From the NCBI GenBank assembly GCA_016185305.1, contig JACPNV010000055.1, forward strand, positions 1 through 64,000: a DNA stretch of 64,000 nucleotides, given 5' to 3'. Position numbers and translations under genes: made by a program. The stretch is from Actinomycetota bacterium (GTDB taxonomy: Bacteria; Actinomycetota; Acidimicrobiia; Acidimicrobiales; Acidimicrobilacustridaceae). The notes beneath the pieces were generated by a model. It was not told where the DNA came from and did not search any database. It worked only from the letters and a program-made list of their open reading frames with translations. Numbering within the stretch: position 1 is the first letter of the stretch; each line of letters opens with the position of its first letter. This document shows, in pieces, positions 25,023 through 32,985 of the stretch.

Positions 25023-25801
25023 TGGCCACGAAGATGGACGGCAAGAGCAAGGGCGCCGAGAAGATGGCCGAGCTCACCGACAAGGTGCAGGGCTCGCAGG
25101 CGTGGAACTCGATCTTCCGGCCGGGCTCGATCTTCCGGAAGGGCTACAGCGACAGCCCGCGCAACCGGTCCTACGTGATCATGAACAGCGTGCTCTACCA
25201 CCTGCACCCGGTGAAGGTGAAGCGGCACGCCGTGAAGGTCAGCTACACGCTCTGCCTCGGCGGCTTGAGCTTCTTCCTCTTCATCCTGCTGACCATCACC
25301 GGCATCTTCTTGATGTTCTACTACCGGCCCACCGCGGCCCAGGCGTGGAACGACATCTACACCCTGCAGACCTCGATCGCCTTCGGCCTGCTCGTGCGCA
25401 ACATGCACCGGTGGGGCGCGCACCTGATGGTGCTCTCGGTGTTCTTGCACATGGCCCGCGTCTTCTACCACGGCGCGTACAAGCCGCCGCGGGAGTTCAA
25501 CTGGGTCGTCGGCGTGATCCTGCTCACGCTCACGCTGCTGCTCTCGTTCACCGGCTACCTGCTGCCGTGGGACCAGCTCGCGCTGTGGGCGGTGACCGTG
25601 GGTACCAACATGATGGGCTACACGCCGGTGTTCGGCGATCAAGTGCGCTTCGTGCTGCTGGGTGGGAAGGAGATCGGTACCGACACGCTCTTGCGCTGGT
25701 ATGTCCTCCATGTCCTCTTCGTTCCGTTCGTGACCGTCATCTTCCTTGCCATCCACTTCTGGCGGGTGCGCAAGGACGGCGGCATCTCCGGGCCACTGTG
25801 A
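25022..25801 (+). CDS. qcrB: Cytochrome b6-type N-terminal cytochrome b subunit
   Basis: A 259-residue membrane protein with four core helices. Heme ligands are H129/H143 (14 apart) and H230/H245 (15 apart); the longer second spacing and the ending RKDGGISGPL are features of cytochrome b6 rather than mitochondrial cytochrome b. Cys78 in LCLGG aligns with the b6 cysteine that covalently holds heme c_n (c_i). The protein stops after helix D, so the quinol-site C-terminal part is a separate gene, as in b6f and Firmicutes QcrBC. It should oxidise menaquinol together with subunit IV and Rieske. Confidence 0.92.
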   Translation: MATKMDGKSKGAEKMAELTDKVQGSQAWNSIFRPGSIFRKGYSDSPRNRSYVIMNSVLYHLHPVKVKRHAVKVSYTLCLGGLSFFLFILLTITGIFLMFYYRPTAAQAWNDIYTLQTSIAFGLLVRNMHRWGAHLMVLSVFLHMARVFYHGAYKPPREFNWVVGVILLTLTLLLSFTGYLLPWDQLALWAVTVGTNMMGYTPVFGDQVRFVLLGGKEIGTDTLLRWYVLHVLFVPFVTVIFLAIHFWRVRKDGGISGPL

Positions 25802-25860
25802 TGATGCGATTCGCTTTGCTGCTTCTTGTGACGGGCCCAGCCGGGAGACGACATGACTGA
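25798..25860 (+). CDS. Candidate coupling small ORF between the two cytochrome b genes
   Basis: About 20 codons from GTG 25798 (overlapping the cytochrome b stop as GTGA) or ATG 25801, ending at TGA 25858-25860, 8 nt inside the next gene. The peptide is short and hydrophobic (MMRFALLLLVTGPAG). It spans the 51-nt gap. No homology is recognised. Confidence 0.25.
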   Translation: MMMRFALLLLVTGPAGRRHD

Positions 25861-26650
25861 GATTCCCGAGCATCTCCGCAAGCGGGCCGAAGCGGCCCGC
25901 CAGAAGGCGGCGGAGAAGGCCGCCGGCGGCGAGGGCGGGGGTGAAGCCGCCGAAGCCGCGGACGTGCCCGCGGCCGAGCAGAGCGAAGCGGCCAGCAAGA
26001 TCCCGGCCCATCTCCTCGAGCGCTCCAAAGCGGCCAAGGCCCGCAAAGAAGGGGTCGCCGCCGAGACGGGCGCGGGTGCCGGTGCGGTGACGACTGCTGG
26101 CACCGCCGCGGCGGTCGCGACTGCGGCCCCGCCGCCGACCGCCACCGGGCCACAAGGCCACACCCAGCGCCTGCTCACGGTCGTCAAGTCTGGCTCGATC
26201 CAGGATGTGAAGGCCGTCCCCCAAGACAAGGTGCACGTGTGGCCGCACCTGCTGGCGGCCGAGTTCGTGGCTGCCCTGTTCATCACCGGCTTCACCCTGA
26301 TCTTCTCGATCTTCGTGAACGCCCCACTCCTCGAGCTCGCCAACGTCAACCAGACGCCGAACCCGTCGAAGGCGCCGTGGTACTTCCTCGGCCTGCAAGA
26401 GCTGCTCACCATGTTCCACCCGATGGTGGCGGGCGTGACCATCCCGGGCATGGGCATCTTCTTGCTGATCCTCGCCCCCTACATCGACCGCAACCCGTCC
26501 AACAAGCCCGAAGACCGCAAGTTCGCCATCGGCGTCTTCACGGTGCAGCTCATGTTCTGGGCCGTGCTCGTCATGATGGGCACGTTCTTCCGGGGCCCGG
26601 GCTTCAACTTCGTCGCCCCGTGGGACAAAGGACTCTTCTTCGACCTGTAG
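25853..26650 (+). CDS. qcrC: Cytochrome b C-terminal subunit (subunit IV-like) with long N-terminal extension
   Basis: A 265-residue protein. Residues ~130-265 are the subunit-IV part with three helices. The conserved quinol-site PEWY motif appears as APWY (in NPSKAPWYFLGLQELL). The first ~115 residues are an unusual Ala/Glu-rich extension starting MTEIPEHLRKRAEAARQKAA, with a second copy of the same motif (KIPAHLLERSKAAKARK) around residues 49-65. The divergent cytochrome c starts the same way. With the cytochrome b6-like protein it forms the quinol-oxidising Qo site. The extension may be an assembly or docking tail (inference). Confidence 0.88.
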   Translation: MTEIPEHLRKRAEAARQKAAEKAAGGEGGGEAAEAADVPAAEQSEAASKIPAHLLERSKAAKARKEGVAAETGAGAGAVTTAGTAAAVATAAPPPTATGPQGHTQRLLTVVKSGSIQDVKAVPQDKVHVWPHLLAAEFVAALFITGFTLIFSIFVNAPLLELANVNQTPNPSKAPWYFLGLQELLTMFHPMVAGVTIPGMGIFLLILAPYIDRNPSNKPEDRKFAIGVFTVQLMFWAVLVMMGTFFRGPGFNFVAPWDKGLFFDL

Positions 26651-26670
26651 TACAGCAGTAGGACCGAACT

Positions 26671-27558
26671 ATGAACACCGTGATACTTGCCGAGATCAGC
26701 GTAGGATTCGTGGCCCTCGTGGCCGTGGTCGTGGTGTTGCTCATCGGCTTGCTCATCTCGTCCTTCGGGCGCAAGAGCAGCCGGGAAGGCACGGGCATGC
26801 TCGCCCGCGAGACCTACCAGCGCGACAGGGCCAGCCAGGTCGAGGTCAAAGAGGAGGTGCTGGTCGGCGCCTCGGGCCGCGAGGTCGAGCGGGCGGCCCG
26901 CATCGAGCGCATCGGGGGTGAGCTCGTCCCGAAGGAGAAGGGCGACGTTGCACCGTTCGTCCCGCCCGACCCCGAGGCCCTCGGTGTCACCCGGCGCCAG
27001 TTCCTCAATCGCAGCATCGTCGCGTTCTTCATCCTCGGCCTGAGCGGCTTCGGCGCCGCCGTGCTCGCCTTCTTGTGGCCCCAGCCCAAGGGCGGCTTCG
27101 GCTCCAAGATCAAGGTCGGCAAGATCAGCGACATCAAGGCCCAGATCTCGGGAGGCAAGGGCTTCTACTACCTGCCCGAAGGGCGCATGTGGCTGACCGA
27201 GTACCCGGCGGCATCGCTCGACAAGGCCAAGAAGGCCTACACCCAGCCGGTGCTCAACAGCCTCGAAGCTGGCGTCGCGGTGATGTACCAGAAGTGCCCG
27301 CACCTCGGCTGCCGCGTGCCGTCCTGCCAGACCTCGCAGTGGTTCGAGTGCCCGTGCCACGGCTCGCAGTACAACCAGGCGGGCGAGAAGAAGGGCGGGC
27401 CGGCCCCCCGGGGGATGGATCGCTTCTCGACCTCGGTCTCGGGCGGCGAGCTCACCGTTGACACCGGCACCGTCATCCAGGGCCCGCCGATCGGCACCAA
27501 CACCACCGGCCAAGAGGCAGAAGGGCCTCACTGCGTGGGCAGCGGAGGCAAGGAATGA
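26671..27558 (+). CDS. qcrA: Rieske [2Fe-2S] iron-sulfur protein
   Basis: A 295-residue protein with two hydrophobic helices (about 8-31 and 116-136) and a C-terminal Rieske domain. Box 1 is CPHLGC (C209, H211, C214) and box 2 is CPCHGS (C227, C229, H230), giving the two Cys and two His ligands plus the disulfide pair. VTRRQFLNRS before the second helix looks like a twin-arginine signal, common for Rieske insertion. The extra N-terminal helix and cytoplasmic loop fit the actinobacterial QcrA architecture. It passes electrons from menaquinol to the cytochrome c subunit. Confidence 0.93.
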   Translation: MNTVILAEISVGFVALVAVVVVLLIGLLISSFGRKSSREGTGMLARETYQRDRASQVEVKEEVLVGASGREVERAARIERIGGELVPKEKGDVAPFVPPDPEALGVTRRQFLNRSIVAFFILGLSGFGAAVLAFLWPQPKGGFGSKIKVGKISDIKAQISGGKGFYYLPEGRMWLTEYPAASLDKAKKAYTQPVLNSLEAGVAVMYQKCPHLGCRVPSCQTSQWFECPCHGSQYNQAGEKKGGPAPRGMDRFSTSVSGGELTVDTGTVIQGPPIGTNTTGQEAEGPHCVGSGGKE

Positions 27559-27644
27559 CCGATCCCACCGCGCCGGCCCGAGCGGCGGCCGGCGACCAGC
27601 TCTCACGGAACGCGCGCCCATTCACTCCCCGAGCCCCCCACTGA
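27555..27644 (+). CDS. Candidate coupling small ORF between Rieske and cytochrome c
   Basis: A 29-codon frame. Its ATG overlaps the Rieske stop (ATGA) and its TGA ends 3 nt before the cytochrome c ATG. The peptide (MTDPTAPARAAAGDQLSRN...) is Ala/Pro/Arg-rich with no domain. It fills the whole 89-nt gap. Confidence 0.3.
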   Translation: MTDPTAPARAAAGDQLSRNARPFTPRAPH

Positions 27645-27647
27645 TCG

Positions 27648-28793
27648 ATGTCCAACACCTTCAGCAACATCGGCTGGATCATCGCGATCCTCGTCTTCAT
27701 CGGCGCCGGCATCGCGCTGTTCATCAATGCCCGCCGGGCGCGGCCCGAGATCGGCTCGGAGATCGAGCTCGCCCCCAACCGCAAGCCCTTCCTCCAAGAC
27801 GACGAGCTCGAGACCACCAAGCTCGACCGCACGTTGCTCCTGGGGCTGGCGTTCCTCGCCGTGATCGGTGTCACCTTGCCCCTCTACTGGCTCTACGAGC
27901 CGGCCCGCCAGGAAGGTGCCGTCCAGCAGATGGACGCGACGTTCGTCGCCCGGGGCCTCAAGATCTACGACGAGACAGCCAAGTGCGCCGAGTGCCACGG
28001 TCCCAAAGGCGTCGGCGGTGCCAAGGAGACGGCGATCCTCAACGACAACGGCGACTTCGTCTCGCAGGTCAAGTGGCAGGCGCCCGCGCTGAACACCGTG
28101 CTGTACCGCTACTCGACCGACGAGGTGAAGTTCATCCTCAACTACGGCCGCGGCAACACCCCGATGCCGGCCTGGGGCGCTCCCGGCGGTGGTCCCCTCA
28201 CCGAGCAGCAGCTCGACAGCGTGATCGCCTACATCCGCAGCATCCAGCTCCCGGCGAGCGAGGCTCGCGCCGAGCTCGACAAAGAGATCGAGCTGGTGTG
28301 CAAGCCCGAGCGCCAGGACGACGGGTCGCTGAAGGGCGTCAACCCCAAGTGCACGGTCAACGATCCGACGAGCCCGAACAAGCAGAAGAGCTGGAACACC
28401 CTCGGCGAGGCGTTGTTCAACCTCGGCTACTACGACGGGTTCTCCGGCGGCGCGTTCTCCTGCGCCCGCTGCCACACCAAGGGATGGTCCTACGGGCAGG
28501 CCGAGAACCCCGGCGGTGGCTTCCTCGGGCCCAACCTCACCAACGGCAGCGAGCTGCGCCAGTTCGAGACGGCTGACGCCCAGGTCAACTACGTGAGCCT
28601 CGGTTCGATCGCCGGGGCCAAATACGGCCGGGGCGGGCTGTCCGGGGCGGGGCAGATGCCCGGCTTCGGCAAGAACCCCAACACCGACCCCAAAGCTGGC
28701 CTCGTCCCGCCGGTGCAGAAGATGGATGCCACCCAGACCATGTACCTCGAAGACCAGATCAAGGCCATCGTGACCTACGAGCGGGGGCTCTGA
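27648..28793 (+). CDS. Membrane-bound diheme cytochrome c subunit of the bc complex
   Basis: A 381-residue protein with two N-terminal helices (about 8-27 and 62-82) and two outside cytochrome c domains, each with one CxxCH: CAECH (113-117) and CARCH (272-276). Likely Met ligands lie in TPMPAW and GQMPGFG. A fused diheme cytochrome is typical of actinobacterial QcrC, which hands electrons straight to a cytochrome oxidase, although here the two domains are wide apart. It lies directly after Rieske and a 29-codon small ORF, and 2 nt before the next gene. I leave the symbol blank because naming differs between split and fused cytochrome b systems. Confidence 0.88.
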   Translation: MSNTFSNIGWIIAILVFIGAGIALFINARRARPEIGSEIELAPNRKPFLQDDELETTKLDRTLLLGLAFLAVIGVTLPLYWLYEPARQEGAVQQMDATFVARGLKIYDETAKCAECHGPKGVGGAKETAILNDNGDFVSQVKWQAPALNTVLYRYSTDEVKFILNYGRGNTPMPAWGAPGGGPLTEQQLDSVIAYIRSIQLPASEARAELDKEIELVCKPERQDDGSLKGVNPKCTVNDPTSPNKQKSWNTLGEALFNLGYYDGFSGGAFSCARCHTKGWSYGQAENPGGGFLGPNLTNGSELRQFETADAQVNYVSLGSIAGAKYGRGGLSGAGQMPGFGKNPNTDPKAGLVPPVQKMDATQTMYLEDQIKAIVTYERGL

Positions 28794-28795
28794 GG

Positions 28796-29923
28796 ATGCA
28801 GAACGCCTACCTGATCGCCGGCCTCTCGTGGGACCCCGCCATCCGTGGCATCCTCGCGGTCGGCACCGGGGTCGTCGTGCTGATCGGCTCGGTCTACCTC
28901 CTCCTCAGCACCAACGTGGGGTTCCGGCTGGGCGCGCTCGTCACGCTGTCCGCGCTGACCGGCTTCCTCACGATCCTCACCGCCATCTGGTGGATCCAGC
29001 CGCCTGGCATCGGGCCTCGCGGCGGCGCCGACCCGCGCTGGGTCCCGCTCGAGATCTACGTGAACCCCGTCGGCCAGACCGACCAGCCCGCGCTGGCCAA
29101 ACAGGAAGGCGAGTACGCGCCGCCGCCGGCCACCGACGCGGGCGGCGCCTACCCGTTCCCGTACGACACCGCGACCGCGCAGAAGGTCGCCGACCTCCAG
29201 AACAAGCTGAGCGCGACGCAGATCGCGCAGCTCCCGAAGAACTACAACCTCTCCGACGTTCGCGGGCTGGAAGATGCTGACCCCTCGATCAAGGAGTTCC
29301 TGCCCGATCGCGCCGACTTCAACGACTGGAAGGTCGTGCCCAGCTCGCAGGTCGGCGAGGGCCAGGCTGCAGCCGACGTTGCGCTCGCGAACAGCGGCCT
29401 GTTCAAAGACGCCACCGAGTACAAGAAGCTCGAGGTGTACGACAGGGGCGGCACCCCGACACCGGAGGACGACTGCCCGAACGGGCAGAACAACCCGAAG
29501 AACCTGCTACCAGAGGATTGGGCCTGCCGGCTGAAGCAGCGCTTCCTCAAGACGTTCCGCATCTTCCAACCCCCGCACTACCAGATCGCCAACGTGCAGC
29601 GGGTGATCCCCCAAGAGACCACGCCGGGCGAGGCGCCCCCGGTGCCCGAGGTCGACCCGACCCAGCCCGTCGTCTCGGTCATCATGATCCGCGACCAGGG
29701 CAACGTGCGCTTGAAGCCGGCCGCCTTCTTCTTCATCTCGGCCGCGCTGTTCATCTTCTTCACCCTGCTCTTGCACTTCCGCGACAAGACGGCCGCCGCG
29801 AACCGAGCCCTCGAACCCGACAGCCCGGCCGCCCAGTACGCCGCGGCGCGGGCGGCGGAGGCCCAGCACGGCCCGCAAGATCGCGCCGGGGTCGACAAGA
29901 CCCCCGGCGACGGGGGAGGCTGA
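28796..29923 (+). CDS. Unknown membrane protein between bc and nuo genes
   Basis: A 375-residue protein. There are two helices at the N-terminus (about 16-37 and 44-66), a large polar domain of ~230 residues probably outside the membrane, one helix near 308-328, and a charged Ala-rich tail. No heme, Fe-S or metal motif is seen; the two cysteines (in DDCPNGQ and DWACRL) could form a disulfide. It starts 2 nt after the diheme cytochrome stop and ends 4 nt before nuoA, so it belongs to the operon. It could be an accessory bc subunit or a link between the bc complex and complex I. Confidence 0.75.
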   Translation: MQNAYLIAGLSWDPAIRGILAVGTGVVVLIGSVYLLLSTNVGFRLGALVTLSALTGFLTILTAIWWIQPPGIGPRGGADPRWVPLEIYVNPVGQTDQPALAKQEGEYAPPPATDAGGAYPFPYDTATAQKVADLQNKLSATQIAQLPKNYNLSDVRGLEDADPSIKEFLPDRADFNDWKVVPSSQVGEGQAAADVALANSGLFKDATEYKKLEVYDRGGTPTPEDDCPNGQNNPKNLLPEDWACRLKQRFLKTFRIFQPPHYQIANVQRVIPQETTPGEAPPVPEVDPTQPVVSVIMIRDQGNVRLKPAAFFFISAALFIFFTLLLHFRDKTAAANRALEPDSPAAQYAAARAAEAQHGPQDRAGVDKTPGDGGG

Positions 29924-29927
29924 ACGG

Positions 29928-30419
29928 GTGCCGAGCCAGGGAGCGAACCAGCTGGGGCAGTACCTCCCGATCTTCGCCATGCTCGTGCTGGCGGTCATCT
30001 TCGGGTTGCTGAGCGCGGTGGCTTCCAAGCTGCTCGCTCCCCGCAAGCCGTCCAAGGCCAAAGAAGCCCCCTACGAGTGCGGCATCATCCCCGGGAAGGA
30101 ACCGCCGGAGCGCTTCCCGGTCAGGTTCTTCTTGATGGCGATGATCTTCATCGTCTTCGACATCGAGATCATCTTCTTCTTCCCGTGGGCCACGATCTAC
30201 CGGGCGCTCGGCACCTTTGGCCTGGTGGCGATCGTGATCTTCGCGGCCGCGGTGTTCGAGTCGTTCGTCTACCTCATCAGCAAGGGCGCGCTCGGCTGGG
30301 GCCCGGTCACCCAGCCGAGGCAGCATCCCGCCGTCTCGCCCGACCGCACCACCGCCACCACCATCCGCCGCGTGGGCCTCGAAGGCCGGTCCGTCCCAGC
30401 AGAAGGGGAAGCCGCCTGA
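29928..30419 (+). CDS. nuoA: NADH-quinone oxidoreductase subunit A (complex I set 1)
   Basis: A 163-residue protein with three helices. The family signature is YECGIIPG before helix two and [12 protein letters not shown] in helix two, with conserved acidic residues of the E-channel near the quinone site. The C-terminal ~40 residues are a polar extension beyond the usual ~120 length. It starts at GTG 29928, and its stop overlaps the nuoB ATG (TGATG). It is the first gene of a complete nuoA-N set. Confidence 0.93.
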   Translation: MPSQGANQLGQYLPIFAMLVLAVIFGLLSAVASKLLAPRKPSKAKEAPYECGIIPGKEPPERFPVRFFLMAMIFIVFDIEIIFFFPWATIYRALGTFGLVAIVIFAAAVFESFVYLISKGALGWGPVTQPRQHPAVSPDRTTATTIRRVGLEGRSVPAEGEAA

Positions 30420-31018
30420 TGGCGAAAGAGGGGGGGTTGCTCGACGAGGGCCTCGAAGGGCTCAACCACAACTTCCTGACCGGCCAGCTCGAGAACCTCA
30501 TCAAGTGGGCGCGCTACCGGTCGGTGTTCCCCGCGACGTTCGGCCTCGCGTGCTGCGCCATCGAGATGATGGCGGCGGGCGGCCCGCACTACGACCTGGC
30601 CCGCTTCGGCATGGAGGTCTTCCGGGCGTCGCCCCGCCAGGCCGACCTGATGATCGTCGCCGGCCGGGTGAGCCAGAAGATGGCGCCGGTGCTGCGGCAG
30701 ATCTATGACCAGATGGTCGAGCCGAAGTGGGTCATCTCGATGGGTGTGTGTGCGTCCTCCGGCGGCATGTTCAACAACTACGCGCTGGTCCAGGGCGTCG
30801 ATCAGGTTGTGCCCGTCGACGTCTATGCGCCTGGCTGCCCGCCGGGCCCCGAGACCCTCATGCACGCCATCATGACGCTGCACGAAAAGATCAAAGACGG
30901 TGAGCTGACCAAGCGCCGGGGCGCGGGGAAGGGTGCCGGCTTGGTCATCGAGCAACGTGATGGCCAGACGGGTGGCGGCCGGGGTCTGGAACAACCTGTC
31001 CTGCTGTCACGGAGCTGA
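30419..31018 (+). CDS. nuoB: NADH-quinone oxidoreductase subunit B (set 1)
   Basis: A 199-residue protein that holds cluster N2. The tandem cysteines are in [10 protein letters not shown], with further ligands in GVCASSGG and PGCPPGPE. It sits at the quinone-binding junction with NuoD. The C-terminal ~30 residues after TKRRGAG are an extension. ATG 30419 overlaps the nuoA stop by 1 nt, and nuoC follows after 3 nt. Confidence 0.95.
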   Translation: MAKEGGLLDEGLEGLNHNFLTGQLENLIKWARYRSVFPATFGLACCAIEMMAAGGPHYDLARFGMEVFRASPRQADLMIVAGRVSQKMAPVLRQIYDQMVEPKWVISMGVCASSGGMFNNYALVQGVDQVVPVDVYAPGCPPGPETLMHAIMTLHEKIKDGELTKRRGAGKGAGLVIEQRDGQTGGGRGLEQPVLLSRS

Positions 31019-31021
31019 GCG

Positions 31022-31648
31022 GTGGCCGACGATCCCGCAACCGCCGTCGCCGACGACGCTCGTGAAGATGCTCACGAACAGCCGGCCGAGCCCGAGCTGC
31101 TCTACGGCGCGCCCGTGACCTGGATGCGGGGCCAGCAGGTCATCCATCCGTCCCGTGCTGACGCCAAGGCGGTGTTGAAGTCCGCGCGCGACGACGGCTT
31201 CTTGATGTGCATCGACATCGCCGGCGTCGACTACCTGACCTTTGGCGAGCGGTCTTCGGCCGAAGGCAGCGAGCGGCCCATCGTCTCGCCGACGGCCATC
31301 CCCGTCGATGAGCTGCGCCGCCGGCGGAGCCTGCCCGAGGGCATCACGCCTGATCGGTTCGAGGTGGTGATCAACCTCCTCCGGTTCGCCGACAGCAGCC
31401 GTCTTCGCGTGCGGGTCCAGGTCCCGGCCGACGATCCGACGTTCCCGACCGTCACCGACCTGTGGTTCGGTGCCGATGCCATGGAGCGTGAGGTGTTCGA
31501 CCTGTTCGGCATCGAGTTCACCGACCACCCCGACCTGAGCCGCATCCTGATGCCCGAAGACTGGGTGGGCCATCCCTTGCGGAAAGACTTCAACTCGGGA
31601 CGCATCCCCGTGCAGTTCAAGGGCGACCCGTCGGGGGAGGGGAGCTGA
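31022..31648 (+). CDS. nuoC: NADH-quinone oxidoreductase subunit C (set 1)
   Basis: A 208-residue peripheral-arm subunit. The family motif is ADAMEREVFDLFGIEFTDHP, followed by RILMPEDWVGHPLRKDF. It starts at GTG 31022. The N-terminal ~25 residues are acidic and poorly conserved. It contacts NuoD and NuoB and carries no cofactor. nuoD begins 2 nt after its stop. Length is normal for actinobacterial, non-fused NuoC. Confidence 0.94.
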   Translation: MADDPATAVADDAREDAHEQPAEPELLYGAPVTWMRGQQVIHPSRADAKAVLKSARDDGFLMCIDIAGVDYLTFGERSSAEGSERPIVSPTAIPVDELRRRRSLPEGITPDRFEVVINLLRFADSSRLRVRVQVPADDPTFPTVTDLWFGADAMEREVFDLFGIEFTDHPDLSRILMPEDWVGHPLRKDFNSGRIPVQFKGDPSGEGS

Positions 31649-31650
31649 CG

Positions 31651-32985
31651 ATGGGCGCAGACGGCTCGCCGGCAGCACAGACATTCGAAGGTCGCCAAGA
31701 GATGACGAGCGCCGCCCTCACCTCAGCCGTTGCGAAGCTGCGCGAGAGCGGCGCGGTCATGCGCATGACCGAGGAAGCGTCACAGCAGGTGCAGGAGACC
31801 TTCGACGGCGATCCCACCGGCGACGAGCGCATGATCATGAACATGGGCCCGCAGCACCCGTCGACCCACGGCGTGCTGCGCCTCATGCTCGAGCTCGAAG
31901 GCGAGACCGTGCTGCGGGTGAAGCCGGTGATCGGGTACCTCCACACCGGTATGGAGTGGACGGGCGAAGAGCTCACCTACCTGCAGGGCCCGACCAACGT
32001 GACCCGCATGGACTACGCCAGCCCCATCTTCAACGAGCTGGTCTTCTGCCTCACGGTCGAGAAGCTGCTCGGCGTCGAAGTGCCCGAGCGGGCGACGTGG
32101 ATCCGCATGCTCATGGCCGAGCTCAACCGGATGGCCTCGCACCTGCTGTTCATGGCGACCAACGGCATGGACCTCGGCGCCGTGTCGATGATGCTCTACG
32201 GCTGGCGCGAGCGTGAAGAGGTGCTGCGCTTCTTCGAGATGGTCACCGGTCTGCGCATGAACCACAACTACATCCGCTGCGGCGGTGTGGCGGCCGACCT
32301 TCCCGACGGCTGGCGCGATCACGTCCTCCGGCTGCTCGACATGATCCCGCCCCGCCTCGACGAGTACGACACGCTGATGACCGGCCAGCCCATCTGGCGC
32401 GATCGCCTCCAGGGGGTCGGTGCCATCACGGCCGAGGAGTGCGTCGCGCTGGGCGTGACCGGCCCGATCCTCCGGTCGACGGGCTACGCGTGGGACCTCC
32501 GCCGCGACGATCCCTACCTCGCCTACGACGAGGTCGACTTCGATGTCGTGGTCGGCACCTACGGCGACTGCTTCGACCGCTACGCCATCCGTCTCAACGA
32601 GATCCGCGAGTCGATTCGCATCGTGCGCCAGGTGCTCGACAAGATGCCGAAGGGCGACTACCGGGTGCAGGACCGCAAGGTCACGCCCCCGCCCCGCGCT
32701 CGTATCGACGAATCCATGGAAGCGCTCATCCACCACTTCAAGATCTTCACCGAGGGATTCAAGGTGCCCGAGGGCGAGGCGTACTGCGCGGTCGAGTCAC
32801 CGCGGGGCGAGCTCGGCTGCTACATCGTCTCCGACGGCAGCTCGCACCCGTACCGCATGCACATCCGGGCGCCCAGCTTCGTGAACCTGCAGTCGCTGCC
32901 CCACATGATGCACGGTGGCCTCATCGCCGACGGCGTCGCCGTGATCTCCTCGGTCGACCCGATCATGGGCGAGGTGGATCGGTAA
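31651..32985 (+). CDS. nuoD: NADH-quinone oxidoreductase subunit D (set 1)
   Basis: A 444-residue 49-kDa-type subunit forming the quinone pocket with NuoB. The motif GPQHPSTHGVLRLMLELEG is present with the quinone-site His. The next loop reads GYLHTGMEW, as in actinobacterial complexes, where many others have HRGTEK. The N-terminal ~55 residues before the conserved start are extra, so an internal start (for example M near MTSAAL) is possible. It has no NiFe-hydrogenase cysteine pairs. TAATG overlap with nuoE. Confidence 0.95.
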   Translation: MGADGSPAAQTFEGRQEMTSAALTSAVAKLRESGAVMRMTEEASQQVQETFDGDPTGDERMIMNMGPQHPSTHGVLRLMLELEGETVLRVKPVIGYLHTGMEWTGEELTYLQGPTNVTRMDYASPIFNELVFCLTVEKLLGVEVPERATWIRMLMAELNRMASHLLFMATNGMDLGAVSMMLYGWREREEVLRFFEMVTGLRMNHNYIRCGGVAADLPDGWRDHVLRLLDMIPPRLDEYDTLMTGQPIWRDRLQGVGAITAEECVALGVTGPILRSTGYAWDLRRDDPYLAYDEVDFDVVVGTYGDCFDRYAIRLNEIRESIRIVRQVLDKMPKGDYRVQDRKVTPPPRARIDESMEALIHHFKIFTEGFKVPEGEAYCAVESPRGELGCYIVSDGSSHPYRMHIRAPSFVNLQSLPHMMHGGLIADGVAVISSVDPIMGEVDR

